DNA from: Kingdonia uniflora
Taxonomy: Eukaryota; Streptophyta; Magnoliopsida; Ranunculales; Circaeasteraceae
Reading direction: 5' to 3'
Assembly: GCA_014058105.1 (NCBI GenBank)
Contig: JACGCM010001798.1
Location: forward strand, 1,550,001 to 1,614,000
Length of the DNA stretch: 64,000 nt
In this document: one piece after another, positions 11,261 to 22,240 of the stretch
Layout of the letters: every line of letters begins with the position of its first letter
How positions within the stretch are numbered: position 1 is the stretch's first letter
Position numbers and translations under genes: made by a program
Notes under the pieces: generated by a model
What the model was told of the DNA's origin: nothing
Databases searched by the model: none
Seen by the model: the letters and a program-made list of their open reading frames with translations, nothing else

Positions 11261-11574
11261 TTGTTAATGAATTTGCGAATTTGTTGCGCGATAACTCTTG
11301 TTGTACCTACTATATTGATCAATGTCTGAATTATTTTAACTACTGGAATTACCCAATAATTCTTAAAATAGTGCAAGCATTATCACCTGCAACTGAGTCA
11401 TACAAGCTTGAGCCTGACCCACAACCACCCGATCGACATCACTTTAATGGTTTAAGTTACTTTTGGGGAAATGATGAATATCAAGATAAATTTTTAGTGT
11501 ATATACCTTGTAAAATATCTCAAAGTGAGATTCCCCATAAATTAAATAAGGAAATATTTATCCTGGGGGATTAG
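11128..11574 (+). CDS. Hypothetical protein, retroelement-derived
   Basis: This is an open frame of 148 codons overlapping the end of 10850-11260 in another frame. Visible features are a Pro/Thr stretch near residues 20-30 (TPSPTTPILMPTSP), a DSIIVNEFANLLRDNSCCTYY segment, and a Pro-His-rich part near residue 100. No known domain was recognised. Together with the preceding frame it may be one ancestral reading frame broken by a frameshift. Confidence 0.3.
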   Translation: MGGRPFFTGYITIMGANFALVTPSPTTPILMPTSPFHKLLGDSIIVNEFANLLRDNSCCTYYIDQCLNYFNYWNYPIILKIVQALSPATESYKLEPDPQPPDRHHFNGLSYFWGNDEYQDKFLVYIPCKISQSEIPHKLNKEIFILGD

Positions 11575-13122
11575 ACTCTGAGTTATTTTTATGTATCATG
11601 ATTCCATCAGTACAATTAGGAACAGATAAGGAGAACCATTATTTCTCTATTATCTGGTTATTCAATGATAAGGATAATTTTGGTGTTCCTCGGTTATTTA
11701 AGAAGAACTTGCAACCTGGATAGTTCATCAATTATTGTACTTTGTACCCCTTTAAACTTATATCATGACATTCAAGTTTGGGGGGTACATTCGTCTGGCT
11801 GAAGACGGTAAACATAGCTCTTCTTGGGAGGCAACCCATGAAATATTTAGGTGAGAAATTCTAGTTTTTATTCCTCCATTTTTTTTATGCTCTTAAATAT
11901 TGAGGGCAATGTTTCATTTATAGTTTGGGGGTAGGAAAACATTTTTTTAAATGTTTTTTTAAAGAAAAGTAAAATAATGACACTTTAACAATTTATGACA
12001 TATTTTTGACAAATTTCCAAGCACTTCAACTGATTTTACCTTGAAAGAAATATAGTGGGAAAGCCTAAATTTTGAAATTGTACCAAGTATATACTATAAT
12101 ATTTTATACTATCTTAAGCTAGATGTACTATCTTTTTATTAGCGACTAATTCAAGCTAGTTTGGCATATTTTGAAAACATGCACTTTACTGTAGTTTTGC
12201 AATTAATACCTTCAATAGATATTTGCTCAGTGTAAGGGAAATTTAGTATTTATGTTAGGAATAGTTTACTACAAGGGAGACAACTGCCTAAGAATAAGTT
12301 CATTCCTAAGAGAGAAAAAACCAAATATGCCCTAGAAACTTTTACGCTGCAAGGCTACTCGCATGATTAAGAACTGAAAGATGAAAAATTATCACCAATC
12401 TCGAGTTTGACCATAAAATATGTGAAGGAGCATAAGAAAATGTTACTTGTGAGAATCCTGAGTTTAGGTCATGATGGAGCACCACACTCCGGCAACCTTA
12501 GCCAACTGGCAGGGATTGTCAACCAAAAACTTCTTGTTACAAAGGCTTCACTAATAAACACAGTACTTAAAAGAAAAGGCTTGCAAAAGAAATAAAAAAA
12601 TAAAATTCTAGGAACACGAATTGACTAAGGCACTTGTCGAACTGACCGTTCAATTTATTCCAGTAAGAACCAAACTACCAAAAACTGAGCAAATTATTCT
12701 AGACAACGTATTTGGTGATAAAGCGATTTTTACTATACACTCAAATATAGTTAAAGCAAAATACTTGTATCTCTTTCAAATCTTGAGGTAGTACCTCTAG
12801 TTTCGGATAAGTTTAAAATATTCTTTGGTATACTTGGGAGAATAGCAAATTTAAAAAAAATTTCATTAGTATATTTTTGTCACAACTAAGTAAGGATAAG
12901 TTTAGAGGAAATGACTCATGTAGATTCTAGAATTGTTTAAAATGTCATTATTGACTTTTGTGGGTATAGTCACTGCAAACCCTCACGAGATAATACTCGT
13001 CCACCAGACTAAACCTGGAGGTTTAACGGCTTGTTACAAATGCTAAATACAATCGCGCTCCCTACGAAAGTGGTTATTATTTTATTTTACTTGGGACGAG
13101 CAAAAGACAAGTTTGGGGTATT
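11575..13122 (+). other. 3' untranslated interior of the nested element
   Basis: Two landmarks lie here: TTCTTGGGAGGCAACCCATG near 11822 and two G-rich stretches in a T-rich context (AAGTTTGGGGGG near 11774, TAGTTTGGGGGTAGG near 11920). This combination is common in the non-coding 3' part of Athila-like elements (recalled, not searched). A short G-rich tract (AAGTTTGGGGTATT, 13109-13122) abuts the 3' LTR and is the likely polypurine primer. No coding frame above about 60 codons looks real. Confidence 0.5.
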
Positions 13123-14357
13123 TGATAAGCACCTAATTATGACATTTTTAATATACCCGAACATGTATTTTAGTTGTCCATTATATTTAATTTAAGGCAC
13201 TTATGTGTGTTTGTTTGATTGTAGCAATTGGAGGTGGATATTTGAAACCAAGCTCTTAAAGTCAATTAAAAGTGTCTCCAGCAGTTCATAGCACAAAAAG
13301 TCAAAGACACAATATATTTGGTCTTAAGATTAAAGAAATATATATACAAATATTCTTGGAGAATAAGATCAAAAAATATATTGCATCCAAGATCCTTGAA
13401 GATATTTTATATTGAAGATATATGTAAGAGTTTCCATGAAGAAAGATCTTTACATCACTTAAGGGAATTATATGCAAGAATCTTAGGAGATTGGTTGTAA
13501 AATTGAACATATTATTGTGAAAATATTCTTTACAATTTAATGCATAGTTTCAAAATTTGGGTTCCTTCACCTATAAAAGGAACTCCCCCCCCCCCATTGT
13601 AATTGGGCATCTTATATTGGAGCAAGTTAAAAGAAATAAAGTCATAGTTTTATTTAATTGTCTTATCTCTCTTTTATTTTTTTATTGTAAATAATTAGTT
13701 GTTAATGCGATGAAGTCTGAGATGAGTGGCTAATCTCCTAGTTAAGGCTAGGATGAGGCCTCTTCTTGGATGAAAAATAATTAATATTAATTAGTTTTCT
13801 CTTAGTTTTACGATTGATAAGTTAGTGCATCATATCGAAGGCTTGGCCATAGCTTCAGTTTGGTGTACGATAACTTTGGATACAAACAAGTGCTACTAAC
13901 CATAAACTTGATTTGGAGATCTAGAAAGAGGAAACACTTAAGAACTCACTCAAGCCAAGCCATGGTTGAGTTGATAATTCTCTAAGATGTTCTTCACCAT
14001 TACTTAAAAGCATAACCAATAAATGTTTGACCATAGATTTAGTGGTCTATTTTACAATATCGTATGTGTCTTAACACGAACATATGATGGGTGGAGATAT
14101 TAGGATCAAGTTGTATATCGATTGGTGCTTTGATAGGTAGAGACCAAGTCTGAACCTTAGCTCTCTTTCTCATTAAATTTTATATTTAGTTTTTATCTTC
14201 TTCTTCTTAGATTTATCTCTTATAAAACTGTAATTTGGCCTAGAAAGTATTTGTTTTCCCAAACCTCCTTGTGGATTCGATCTCACTCATCTGTGCTACA
14301 ATTCGGCAACAGTACTTTGAGCGGGTATTTTGATGAAACCCTAAAAACCTCTTATCA
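13123..14357 (+). repeat. 3' LTR of the nested element
   Basis: This LTR is 1235 bp, TGATAAG..CTTATCA, and pairs with 7424-8665. It has a run of ten C at about 13588-13597 where the 5' LTR has fewer. A TATA-like CTATAAAAGGAACT lies at about 13571. It is followed by GGCAT, the right target duplication. Confidence 0.88.
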
Positions 14358-14362
14358 GGCAT

Positions 14363-15800
14363 GTTGAGGAGAGCCTGAATCTGATCTGGATCAGCCTCAA
14401 TCCCATTCTTGCTGATGAAGTGGCCTAGAAATCAACCTGAATATACTCTAAATTGATACTTATCAGGATTGAAACGTTTCTTGTAAGAGTAAATAATGTT
14501 AAATATTATGTTGGGATATGTGATATGGTTGGCTGACTGTATGCATTTGCACAAAAGATCTTCGATGTAGACTTCTACAATTTTCCAAAGGTGTGCTTTA
14601 AACATAGTAGTCATTAACCGTTGATAAGTTACGCCTACATTTTTGAGTTTGAAGAGCATGACTTTGTAGTAGTAAAGTTTTCTTTCAGTGATAAAAGTAG
14701 TATTTTCTTGATCCTCTTCCAAGAGTGGAATCAGATTATATCCAGAAGTAGTGTCCGTTATAGATAGAAGTTCATGACCTACTGTGGAATCAAGGATTTG
14801 ATAAATGTTAAGAAGAGGGAAACTATTCTTTGGAGTATATTTGTTTAAGTCAGTGAAATCAACGAAAACTTAGACTTTTCCGTTCTTCTTTGGGACAGCG
14901 GCGATGTTGGATATCCAATCTGAATATTTGGCTTCTCAAATGAATCCCACTTTGATCAATTTATTGATCTCCATGTTAACTTCATCCCAAATTCGAGGTG
15001 ATAGTCGTTGTTATTTCTATTTGACCACCGTGGCGTTGATGTTGATGGAAAATTTGTGATATGCCTTAGCCTGATCGACCCCAGGCATCTCTTTAAAAGT
15101 CTACACAAAAATGTCTCAATTTAGTCACAATAACTTAATAAGAGCGTCTTTTTTGTGCTAAACCAACTTAGTACCGATGAAATTACCTCTGCTAGGTCCA
15201 TCAATGTTGATATATTTTAAGGGCTCCTCCGTGGAAGGTTGATCATCGAGGTGATCAGCTTTCTGTAATTGCGATGCAGCGTATCTGTCTGAGGTATCTA
15301 GAATTACTAAGACGGTATTTTTGCAAGCTCGAGGAAGCTTTTGAGTACCATTAATTTCATAGATACCATCATTGTGTTTGAAGCGGAGTGTTTAATGATA
15401 GGTTGAAGCGATTGCTTCCATGTTGTGAATCTAACAGTGGCCCCTAATCCCGGGATAACGAGATTTGGCATTGATTACATAAAAGATAACGTTGATGGTG
15501 GTTGGACCTGCAGTAATAGGTAAGATGATCTTGCCTACTCACTCTTCGTTAGAACCATTGAATCTACTGATATTGGTGTCGCTCAAAATAACTTTAACAG
15601 CCAATCCCATTTGGTCGATAGTGCTCTAAAATAGAATTTCAATACCGCTTCCAGTATCAATCATCATTGTGTGCATGAAAAACTTCTTCATCTTGAGCAT
15701 TATAACTAATGCATCATGGTATGGAAATTTGACATGACTAATGTCGTAATCTTCGAATGAGATCCCAAAGCCGGTAATTGCTCGACTCAGGTAGAAGTTT
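14363..15800 (-). pseudogene. Tat-type element: protease and reverse transcriptase, 5' part of split pol
   Basis: On the minus strand the protease active site reads DTGSGIEILF (about 15630-15665), followed by GKIILPITAGPTTINVIFYV. RT follows with YSDWISNIAAVPKKNGKV, FVDFTDLNKYTPKNSFPLL, TVGHELLSITD, GYNLIPLLEEDQENTTFIT, FNPDKYQFRV and LGHFISKNGIEADPDQI, ending at ALLNMP. The catalytic box is YIED instead of YIDD (14560-14575). Stops and substitutions show that it is dead. The frame rejoins at 7423 after removal of the nested element and one copy of GGCAT. Confidence 0.88.
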
Positions 15801-17540
15801 GGCTTCTTTATCTTGAGGTATGAGATCGTAACATTCTAATAATCTTTTATGCCTGAATCTGTTAGAGTTGGTGATCTGATGGATTTCGATCATGTTATTG
15901 TGGTGCATATGGTAGAGATGCTTCTCCTCAGCTTGATCTTTGACCTAGACAACTTTAAACTGCTTCTCATAGCTGCCATCCTTGTATGATTCCAGGTCGA
16001 TAATATATTCGAACATTCGTCCCTCCTTGAAAATGTATTCTAGCAACCTCTGGAAAGCATAGCAATTGTCAGTAGAATAATGGTTTACCTTATGATGAAA
16101 GCAGTACGGTCGATTCTCGATTGGCCCCAATGGTTGAGAAAGATGGTAGAGTTTATCCTTTGAGAAGATTAGGAAAATTATAAAGATTCGAACATTTATC
16201 TTTGGGAGGACCGGTTTGATTTGTGAACCGCCTTTCTGAGGGTTGCCAGTGTTTCCCTTGGAGCGTTTTTGGTCACCCCGATCCTCCTTTGGTTCAGTGC
16301 TTCGATTTATAAATGGACATTTCATGGTAAGGATGGATTTAGTAAATTTATGCCTTTCAGACATCATCCTTTCAAGGTCGACGTAACTATTTACCTTGGT
16401 GATCATATCTTCCAAGGTTGCAAGTTTGTTGAGGAAGAGATGTTTTTTGGCCTTGCAGTCGAGCTAGAGCGCATTGGGAAAAGTAGCGACCGCGGGCTCC
16501 AAAATCTTTTGTGCAAAGGCTTTGAGCTTCTCTCTGTGTGACTGTTTAAGACTAATAAGAGAATATAAATTATCTTCTTTGTCTCTGTTGTGAGTATACA
16601 TCTTGATAAATTATTTTTGCAGCTGGTCGAATGTAGGTATGGTGTCTTCAGGTAGATAGTGGAACCATCGGAGCGTTTCCTCCTGCAGACTTGTGGCGAA
16701 CAAACGACAAAGAATGTGGTTGAGATTGGAGTACAACCCCAGTGAATCACGGTATTGTTGAATATGCTACTTTGGATCGGTACCCTTGTATTTGCAAATT
16801 TTTGAAGTATGGAAACCTTTTGGTATTTCCATATTGAATAGTTCTTTGGCAATTGGACTTCCTTGTAACTTGGTAAGGTCATCAGTAGTGCCCAAAACTT
16901 GTGCTTCGATCAACTCCTTAATACCCTGATCCATTTACTCTTGTGTGGCATAATGACGCGTCGGTTGAGTTGCTTGACGAGGAGGTTGCGGATTATGAGT
17001 ACCGGTACCTTCACTCAAACAATCTCGTACTGGAACTCAAGGTTGAGGTCGTTGTTCTTCCTCTTGACATATGGAAAATCGGTAACCTCGGATGATCTCA
17101 GACTGAACTTCACCACCCAAATGAATAGAAGGATGAGGTTCATACTGAATATTTCTGGAAATAGCTTTATTGGTGGCTCCTCGGGTTCCCAATCTTTCCC
17201 GCACAGAAACCCGGGAGGCTTCTGGCAATTGATCGCAATATCTTATTGGAGGAGCCCGCTGAGTATTTTGCAGAGCTTGTAAGGCAGTCTGTATTATTGT
17301 CATCTGGTCTTCATGTCGTTTGATCGCTATCAAACGAGCTTGTCATTTGGCGTCGAGCTCCTTCTCACGGAACTCTCGATCAAGAGTTAATTGATGTTCG
17401 AGCTCATTGTGTTTCTCTGTTTCAGTGTTGAGATTTGCCAGTAGCTCTGTAAGTTGTTCCAGCTCAACTGAAAGATCGAGCTGGATTCTGGTTGCTGGTC
17501 ATCTGGAAGTGACCATGATTGACATTTGTAGTAGAGGGAA
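15801..17540 (-). pseudogene. Tat-type element gag
   Basis: The N-terminal part (17037-17333) contains ALQALQNTQRAPPIRY and SRVSVRERLGTRG, a module also found in the gag of the elements at 53455 and 58121. The retrotransposon capsid core spans 16403-16882 in another frame. The C-terminal part (15945-16415) starts MEDMITKVNSYVDLERMM and continues with basic linkers (PKEDRGDQKRSKGNTG), then a degraded pre-protease region (YCFHHKVNHYSTDNCYAFQRLLEYIFKEGRM). The frames are split by at least two shifts. The parallel piece at 54924-55240 reads MIEKVNGYIDLERMASKR. This is a capsid gene relic. Confidence 0.8.
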
Positions 17541-17573
17541 TGTATGTCATAGGATATTATGGAAATGATTTCT

Positions 17574-18378
17574 TTCCCACAGACGACACCAAATGTAATT
17601 GCCTAATTTCGTGATCTTGAAGTGGCTTGGAATTATCTCTTACATTAATGTACCTGTAACAAAAATCTGATAAAAAGCAAAAAATAACACAGGTGGTTTA
17701 GCGTAGAAAACCTTTGAATAGGTAAAAAAACTGCGACCTCGAGTTGAGGGTTTTTGTTGTAATAGCTTAATTCTATGAGCTCAAAGTGGCTTGGAATTAG
17801 CTCTTGCACCAATGTACCTTTAACTATAACTTGATAGAAAGCAAAAAAAAATGGCACAGGTGATTTAGCATGGAAAACCTCTGAATAGGTAATAAACTAC
17901 AACCTCGAGTTGAGGGTTTTTGTAATAGTGACTTTTATTACTTGAGGTTGATTCCTTATTACAACTGATCTCTCAACTTATAAATACTTGATCTTGTGAA
18001 TAAGAAATTTGAAGTTTTGAGAATCTAGAAGATGTAATTTTCTTGGTGATTTCTCGTATATTTTTCTGGTCCTTGTCTCCTCTGGAACTTCTTCTTTATA
18101 TAGGCCTTCTCTGCAATTCTTCATCGTGTTGAAGCACGTTCACCGAACAATGTGGTTAGTGGCGGTTGACTGAGTAACTGTTGAGTTTGTGAGGAATAGG
18201 TGTCTTTGACTTGTTTAGGCTTTTCAATTTGAGCTCGACCCACGTTCTTCACAAGTTCATGGAGTAGGTGGCAATGTTGATTGTTGAAGTCATGTAGAGA
18301 ATGCGTGAGTCTAACATGGAGGTAGTTCGGACTTGGAAACAACTCGATTTAGGTAAGGTCGAGGGGTAGGCCTCTACA
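17574..18378 (-). mobile_element. 5' LTR and primer site of the split minus-strand Tat element
   Basis: The LTR spans 17594-18378 (TGTAATTG..CTCTACA on the plus strand), and the putative primer-binding site TTTGGTGTCGTCTGTGGGAA is read on the minus strand at 17574-17593. A TATA-like CCTATATAAAG lies on the minus strand near 18095-18105. A stretch of about 164 bp is duplicated in tandem (17621 onward and 17785 onward; AGTGGCTTGGAATTA at both starts), which the related LTR at 120-699 does not show. The element therefore runs 18378 down to about 6990, interrupted by 7424-14357. Confidence 0.82.
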
Positions 18379-18559
18379 ATCGCCACCTCACAACCGAAGT
18401 CACAAGTGGCCTTGGTTGAGAAAAAATTTGTGGGTATATGGGTATTCGGGTTAGAAGTTTGAATAATGAGGGAAGTAATGATGGTGTTTGTCCGCATGGA
18501 AAATGTGCGTGTTATGGGGGGACATACGGGCATTGAATGTTGATGGGAATATTGATGTA
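18379..18559. other. Spacer next to the Tat LTR
   Basis: There is no gene in this stretch between the LTR end and the palindrome array. It may be the flank into which the Tat element inserted. Confidence 0.4.
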
Positions 18560-19275
18560 TGCGACGGTTAGGCTCCCAAGTGTTGGGCGCCCATTTAATT
18601 ACTTAATAAAATAATCAATTAGACTCCCAAGTGTTAGGCTGCCAATTTGAAAACAAAAAAAAACAATTGGGAGCCCAAACATTAGGCTCTCAATTAGAAA
18701 ACAAACAAACGTCCAACACTTGGGCGCCTGATCGCGATGTAAAATAGTAGTAAGGTTGCACCTTGGAAAGGCTCAACCTTGCTTTTTGAGGAGAAAAATC
18801 AAGTGAGTGAGCTACTGTTGGAGGACAAAAATCTTACGTGGGCACCTCAAAAATCAAGTGAGCGAGATACTTTAGGAGATGCCTTTTGTCCTCAAAAAGA
18901 AATGTTTAGCCTTACTTTCCAAGGTACAACCTTGCTTTTTTACATCCCAAACGGGCACCCAAGTGTGGGGGGTCAGTTTGTTTTCCTATTGGGCACCCAA
19001 TTTTTTTTTTTCAAAAAAAATTCAAATCGAGTGCCTAACATTGAGGGCGCCCAATTGTTTTTTTTTCTTTTCTTTTTAAAATCAAATTAAACGCCTAGCA
19101 GTTAGGAGCCTGATGGAAAAAAGAACAAAAAATTCAAGAAAAAAGAAACGGGAGCCTAACATTTAGGCGCCTATTAAAAAACTAACTGAGGTACTGGATG
19201 AAATTAGACCCCACTTAGTTGGATTTTGGTTTTTTTCACCCAACTGAGTGAGGTACTTTAAGAGATGCTCTTAAA
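18560..19275. repeat. Foldback region with about nine GGGAGCC/GGCGCC imperfect palindromes
   Basis: Units of about 22-26 bp built on GGAGCCTAACATTTAGGCGCC, in either orientation, occur at 18568-18593, 18621-18644, 18667-18692, 18713-18728, 18952-18975, 18988-19002, 19030-19056, 19091-19110 and 19150-19171. They are separated by A- or T-rich linkers. Between the two groups lies an inverted repeat (AAGGTTGCACCTTGGAAAG at 18752-18770 against CTTTCCAAGGTACAACCTT at 18915-18933) around CTACTGTTGGAGGA-like sequence. The right end reads AGAGATGCTCTTAAAG. The arrangement suggests a foldback or MITE-type element with a subterminal palindrome array. No coding frame of note. Confidence 0.6.
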
Positions 19276-19628
19276 GTTTGGATGGATCTTACTGAAACAA
19301 GAAAACCTAAACTAAATATAGATTAAAGTATAGTGATATATCTGTATTTATATTAGACTGAAACTGAAACATCTAAACACCCTTTACTTCCCTTGAGCCT
19401 CTTTTTATTGAGTGAAACAATTTTCTTATATAAGAGAGAAAAAGATTTTGTGTTATAAAGTACAAAAAACCGTCTCGGTGAAGTTGTTGCTCTATTTTCT
19501 ATAATGTGAGATTCTCTAGTTTGTGTTTATAGAGTAAATATCTGAGTTCAGATGGTTACCACGACAACTGATCATACCATGCCAAGAATGATGGTGGGGT
19601 TCAGAAAACTGTTATATATTTAATTTTT

Positions 19629-20085
19629 GTGCAAATTAGCTTTTAGACCCTACATAATGACCACGAATTTGTCTAACACCCTATGATTGCCATGTTTAGC
19701 TTTTGGACCCTAAAACACCCCGGAGCTGTTAGCTTTTGTTAAAATACCAAAATTACCCTTTTCATTATGTTTCACTATCATCTTCAAAAATCATCATCAT
19801 CAACAGGCTTTTATACGTCCCATTTCCAGCTTCTCTCTCTCCTCTATTATTAAATTCCTTAATAATCAAAGCAAACATCAAATTTCCTTTAACCTTCTCT
19901 CTCTTGTGTTTGTCCCTTTGTTCTAGAGAGAGAGGGGAACAAAAGGGTGTCTTGAGAGCCTCTGACTTATTAATAGAGAAAAACTTACATGGATAATCTG
20001 TCTAATCCAAAGATAAAAATGGCAATCATACGGGGTTAGACCAATTCGTGGTCATTATGTAGGGTCTAAAAGCTAATTAGCCCAT
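19629..20085. mobile_element. MITE-like element with about 65 bp terminal inverted repeats
   Basis: The left arm (19629-19693; AATTAGCTTTTAGACCCTAC, then ATAATGACCACGAATT and ATGATTGCCAT) is repeated inverted at 20019-20085 with only a few differences. The centre of about 320 bp is AT- and CT-rich with no transposase. This is the structure of a non-autonomous DNA transposon with long TIRs, as in Mutator-like elements. A convincing target duplication was not found, so the exact ends and superfamily are open. The motif TTTTGGACCCTA recurs internally near 19700, a partial second copy of the arm. Confidence 0.7.
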
Positions 20086-21050
20086 TTTTTTGGAAGGTTA
20101 GCTGGGGTTTAGGAAGACCCCAACCCGCTAAATAAACCACTAAAAAAAGAGATTATAGCCTAGGGTATAACTTGCAGCATCATCCTTTCTAAGGTCACAT
20201 AAACCAGCAGGAATGGTATTGGGGTTATACAGATTTCACCTATTACATCATAAAAGGTAGACAAAAACTATACACAAGAAAAAGGTTCCAACTACCGTTC
20301 TATAAAGAGTAGGCTTAAAATCATACGAAAAAATATGACATGTAGCGAGGGGTAGAAATGTGATCTTCTTCAGGGTGGGGAGCATATGTCAGAGTTTTTC
20401 ATTTTTTTTTAATTTAAAAATAATAATAATAAATGCAATTTTTTTTAAATTAAGAAAAAACAAACAAACACAACATATTTTTATTAAATAAAAAATATTA
20501 TACACAGACAAAACCAAATTAACAAATATTAAATTGTGGGCCAACTAACAAACTCTGGCCAAAATAACATCGCCACGTATAGTCACTGATTTTATGAATC
20601 GGAGCGTTATTTGAGCGATGGCGGTCCTAAAAAAGGAGTTTTAGTGTGATTTGGATCGCTATATTAGCGAGAGCGAGCCTGTTGCCCATGCTCTTAAGGG
20701 ATTTGGGGTAGCAATCAGGGGTCATACCTCAGGAACAAGAAATGGAGTCCCGAAAGTCTGAGTGTCCCACCTCTGAGGAATTATTATGGCTGAAGGTGGA
20801 ACATGTGGTTTTTCAGGGACTCATTTGAAATGGTGATATGACCCCGAAAGAAAAACCATGTAGTTGATTGGACGCTACTGTCGAAAGCTTGAATATATTC
20901 CAACTTGAAGATTTTATGATTGAAAGTGTGATGTCTAAAATTCAAATGACTGATAAGATGCAAAATGTGATATCGAGATTTACCTTTTGTTTGAAAGACA
21001 AAATTTGTACACTATAAGTAAAATCACACACAGAGTTTAAAAGTTTTGAC
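20086..21050. other. AT-rich intergenic DNA, no gene
   Basis: There are A/T runs at 20400-20510. Near 20560-20695 lies a stretch rich in GAGCGA/TCGCT words (GGAGCGTTATTTGAGCGATGG, then GGATCGCTATATTAGCGAG) that looks like decayed transposon sequence. No open frame or RNA gene was recognised. Confidence 0.4.
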
Positions 21051-22240
21051 AGCTTGAGATTAAACGATTTCGATTAATTTAGGTCAAAATAGATAGGTTT
21101 GATAATCCTTGAATTACTGGTTTAACCCAAGCCTAATTCAAGTTGATTCAGTAATCAAATGCCAAAAACTAATAATCACTAATGCACATAACAAACAATT
21201 TAACCCCTGTGGGAAACCTTTCTCAAGAGAAAAACCCACAAGTCGTTGTCGAGTCTCTCGACAATTAAAAATCCATTATTGAGAAAGTATTACAAGCATT
21301 CAATTACTTATAGACTCAACAATGAAAATTTTATGTGCTCGTATTTAATGTATTTCGAGAAATTAAGTCAAAACAATTCCTATCATTCAATGATTTAGGA
21401 TTAAGCATAAACAATCAATAGTAAAGACAAGGAATTAAACGATACAAGCAATTGTTCACCCTATGGAAACTCCTTACACAGGAGAAAAACCACAGGTATT
21501 TGTCAATAAACACGATAACTAAAAATCCACTAATCAAAAAGAGTTTAATCTGAATTACACTTACAGACTCGATAACCCTGTCTCGTGATTATCTATCCTC
21601 TGATCCAAGCATCACACCCTATCGCTTTCTTTCTCGCAATGACTCTCCTTTGTTCTTGCAACGACTCTTCTTCATTCTCTCAACGACTCTCCTTGAACTC
21701 ACAGCAAGGAACGCCCTTCTTGAATCACTCTAGAACAATATGTGGGAAGTAGGATAAACTAACTCGACATCAACCTCAAGATTTTTAGGTTTTGATTGAT
21801 GTTAAATTGTCTCTCTGATAAAGGATATTGAGCTCTTTCAAAAATAACTTTTTGCCAAAGAAAAGAGAAAAAAAAGACAGAGAAAAGATAATCAATGTCC
21901 ACTTAAATAGTATTTCCAGTTTTTCTCGAGACTCGTTCGAACGAAATTCCCAGTACCCTTTCAAAAATATGTGTTTTGTGTTTTGAACTCGTAACACTCG
22001 TTCGAATGAGACCTAAGGTTGTTCGAACGAAATGCCCAGAATTCGTTCGAACGAGGCCTTGGGTCGTTCGAATGAGATTTTCAAAAAGTTTAGAAAATTT
22101 AGAAAAACATTTTTGGCTCCCTTTATCAGAGTTCTACTTAACCAACTTACCTTCTTGGTCATTGGTTGATAGAAGATTGTACGAAAGTTTTCATCCTGTC
22201 ACTATCTTCGACTGAGATAACCATGGACCTTTACATACAC
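21051..22240. repeat. Palindrome repeat family, copy 1 (TCGTTCGAACGA type)
   Basis: The start (TTTCGATTAATTTAGGTCAA, GATAATCCTTGAA) matches 44640-44745, so this is a dispersed repeat. It carries a hairpin-like block CCTGTGGG..CCCACA near 21198-21242 and a diverged second one near 21460-21510. Its right part holds five palindromes with the core GTTCGAA[CT] at 21933-21944, 21997-22010, 22019-22030, 22043-22054 and 22064-22075. No coding frame is convincing. The family could be a non-autonomous transposon or LTR. No terminal repeat was found. Confidence 0.6.

Larger units (their letters stand above)
7424..14357 (+). mobile_element. Nested Athila-like, coding-poor LTR retrotransposon
   Basis: Two long direct repeats (7424-8665 and 13123-14357) start TGATAAGCAC and end CTTATCA, so the LTRs have short inverted ends. 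GGCAT precedes the first LTR (7419-7423) and follows the second (14358-14362), a perfect 5 bp target duplication inside a Tat pol gene. A tRNA primer site follows the first LTR and a G-rich tract precedes the second, giving plus orientation. The 4.5 kb interior holds only a decayed gag tail and two short frames, with no RT or integrase. It is therefore non-autonomous or degenerate. PBS type, LTR length and the G-rich 3' motifs resemble Athila elements (inference). Confidence 0.88.

Noticed and set aside
13301..13510. Frames in the long LTRs (13301-13510, 8543-8755)
   Set aside because: They fall inside LTRs, are AT-rich low-complexity translations, and are not kept open in the partner LTR.
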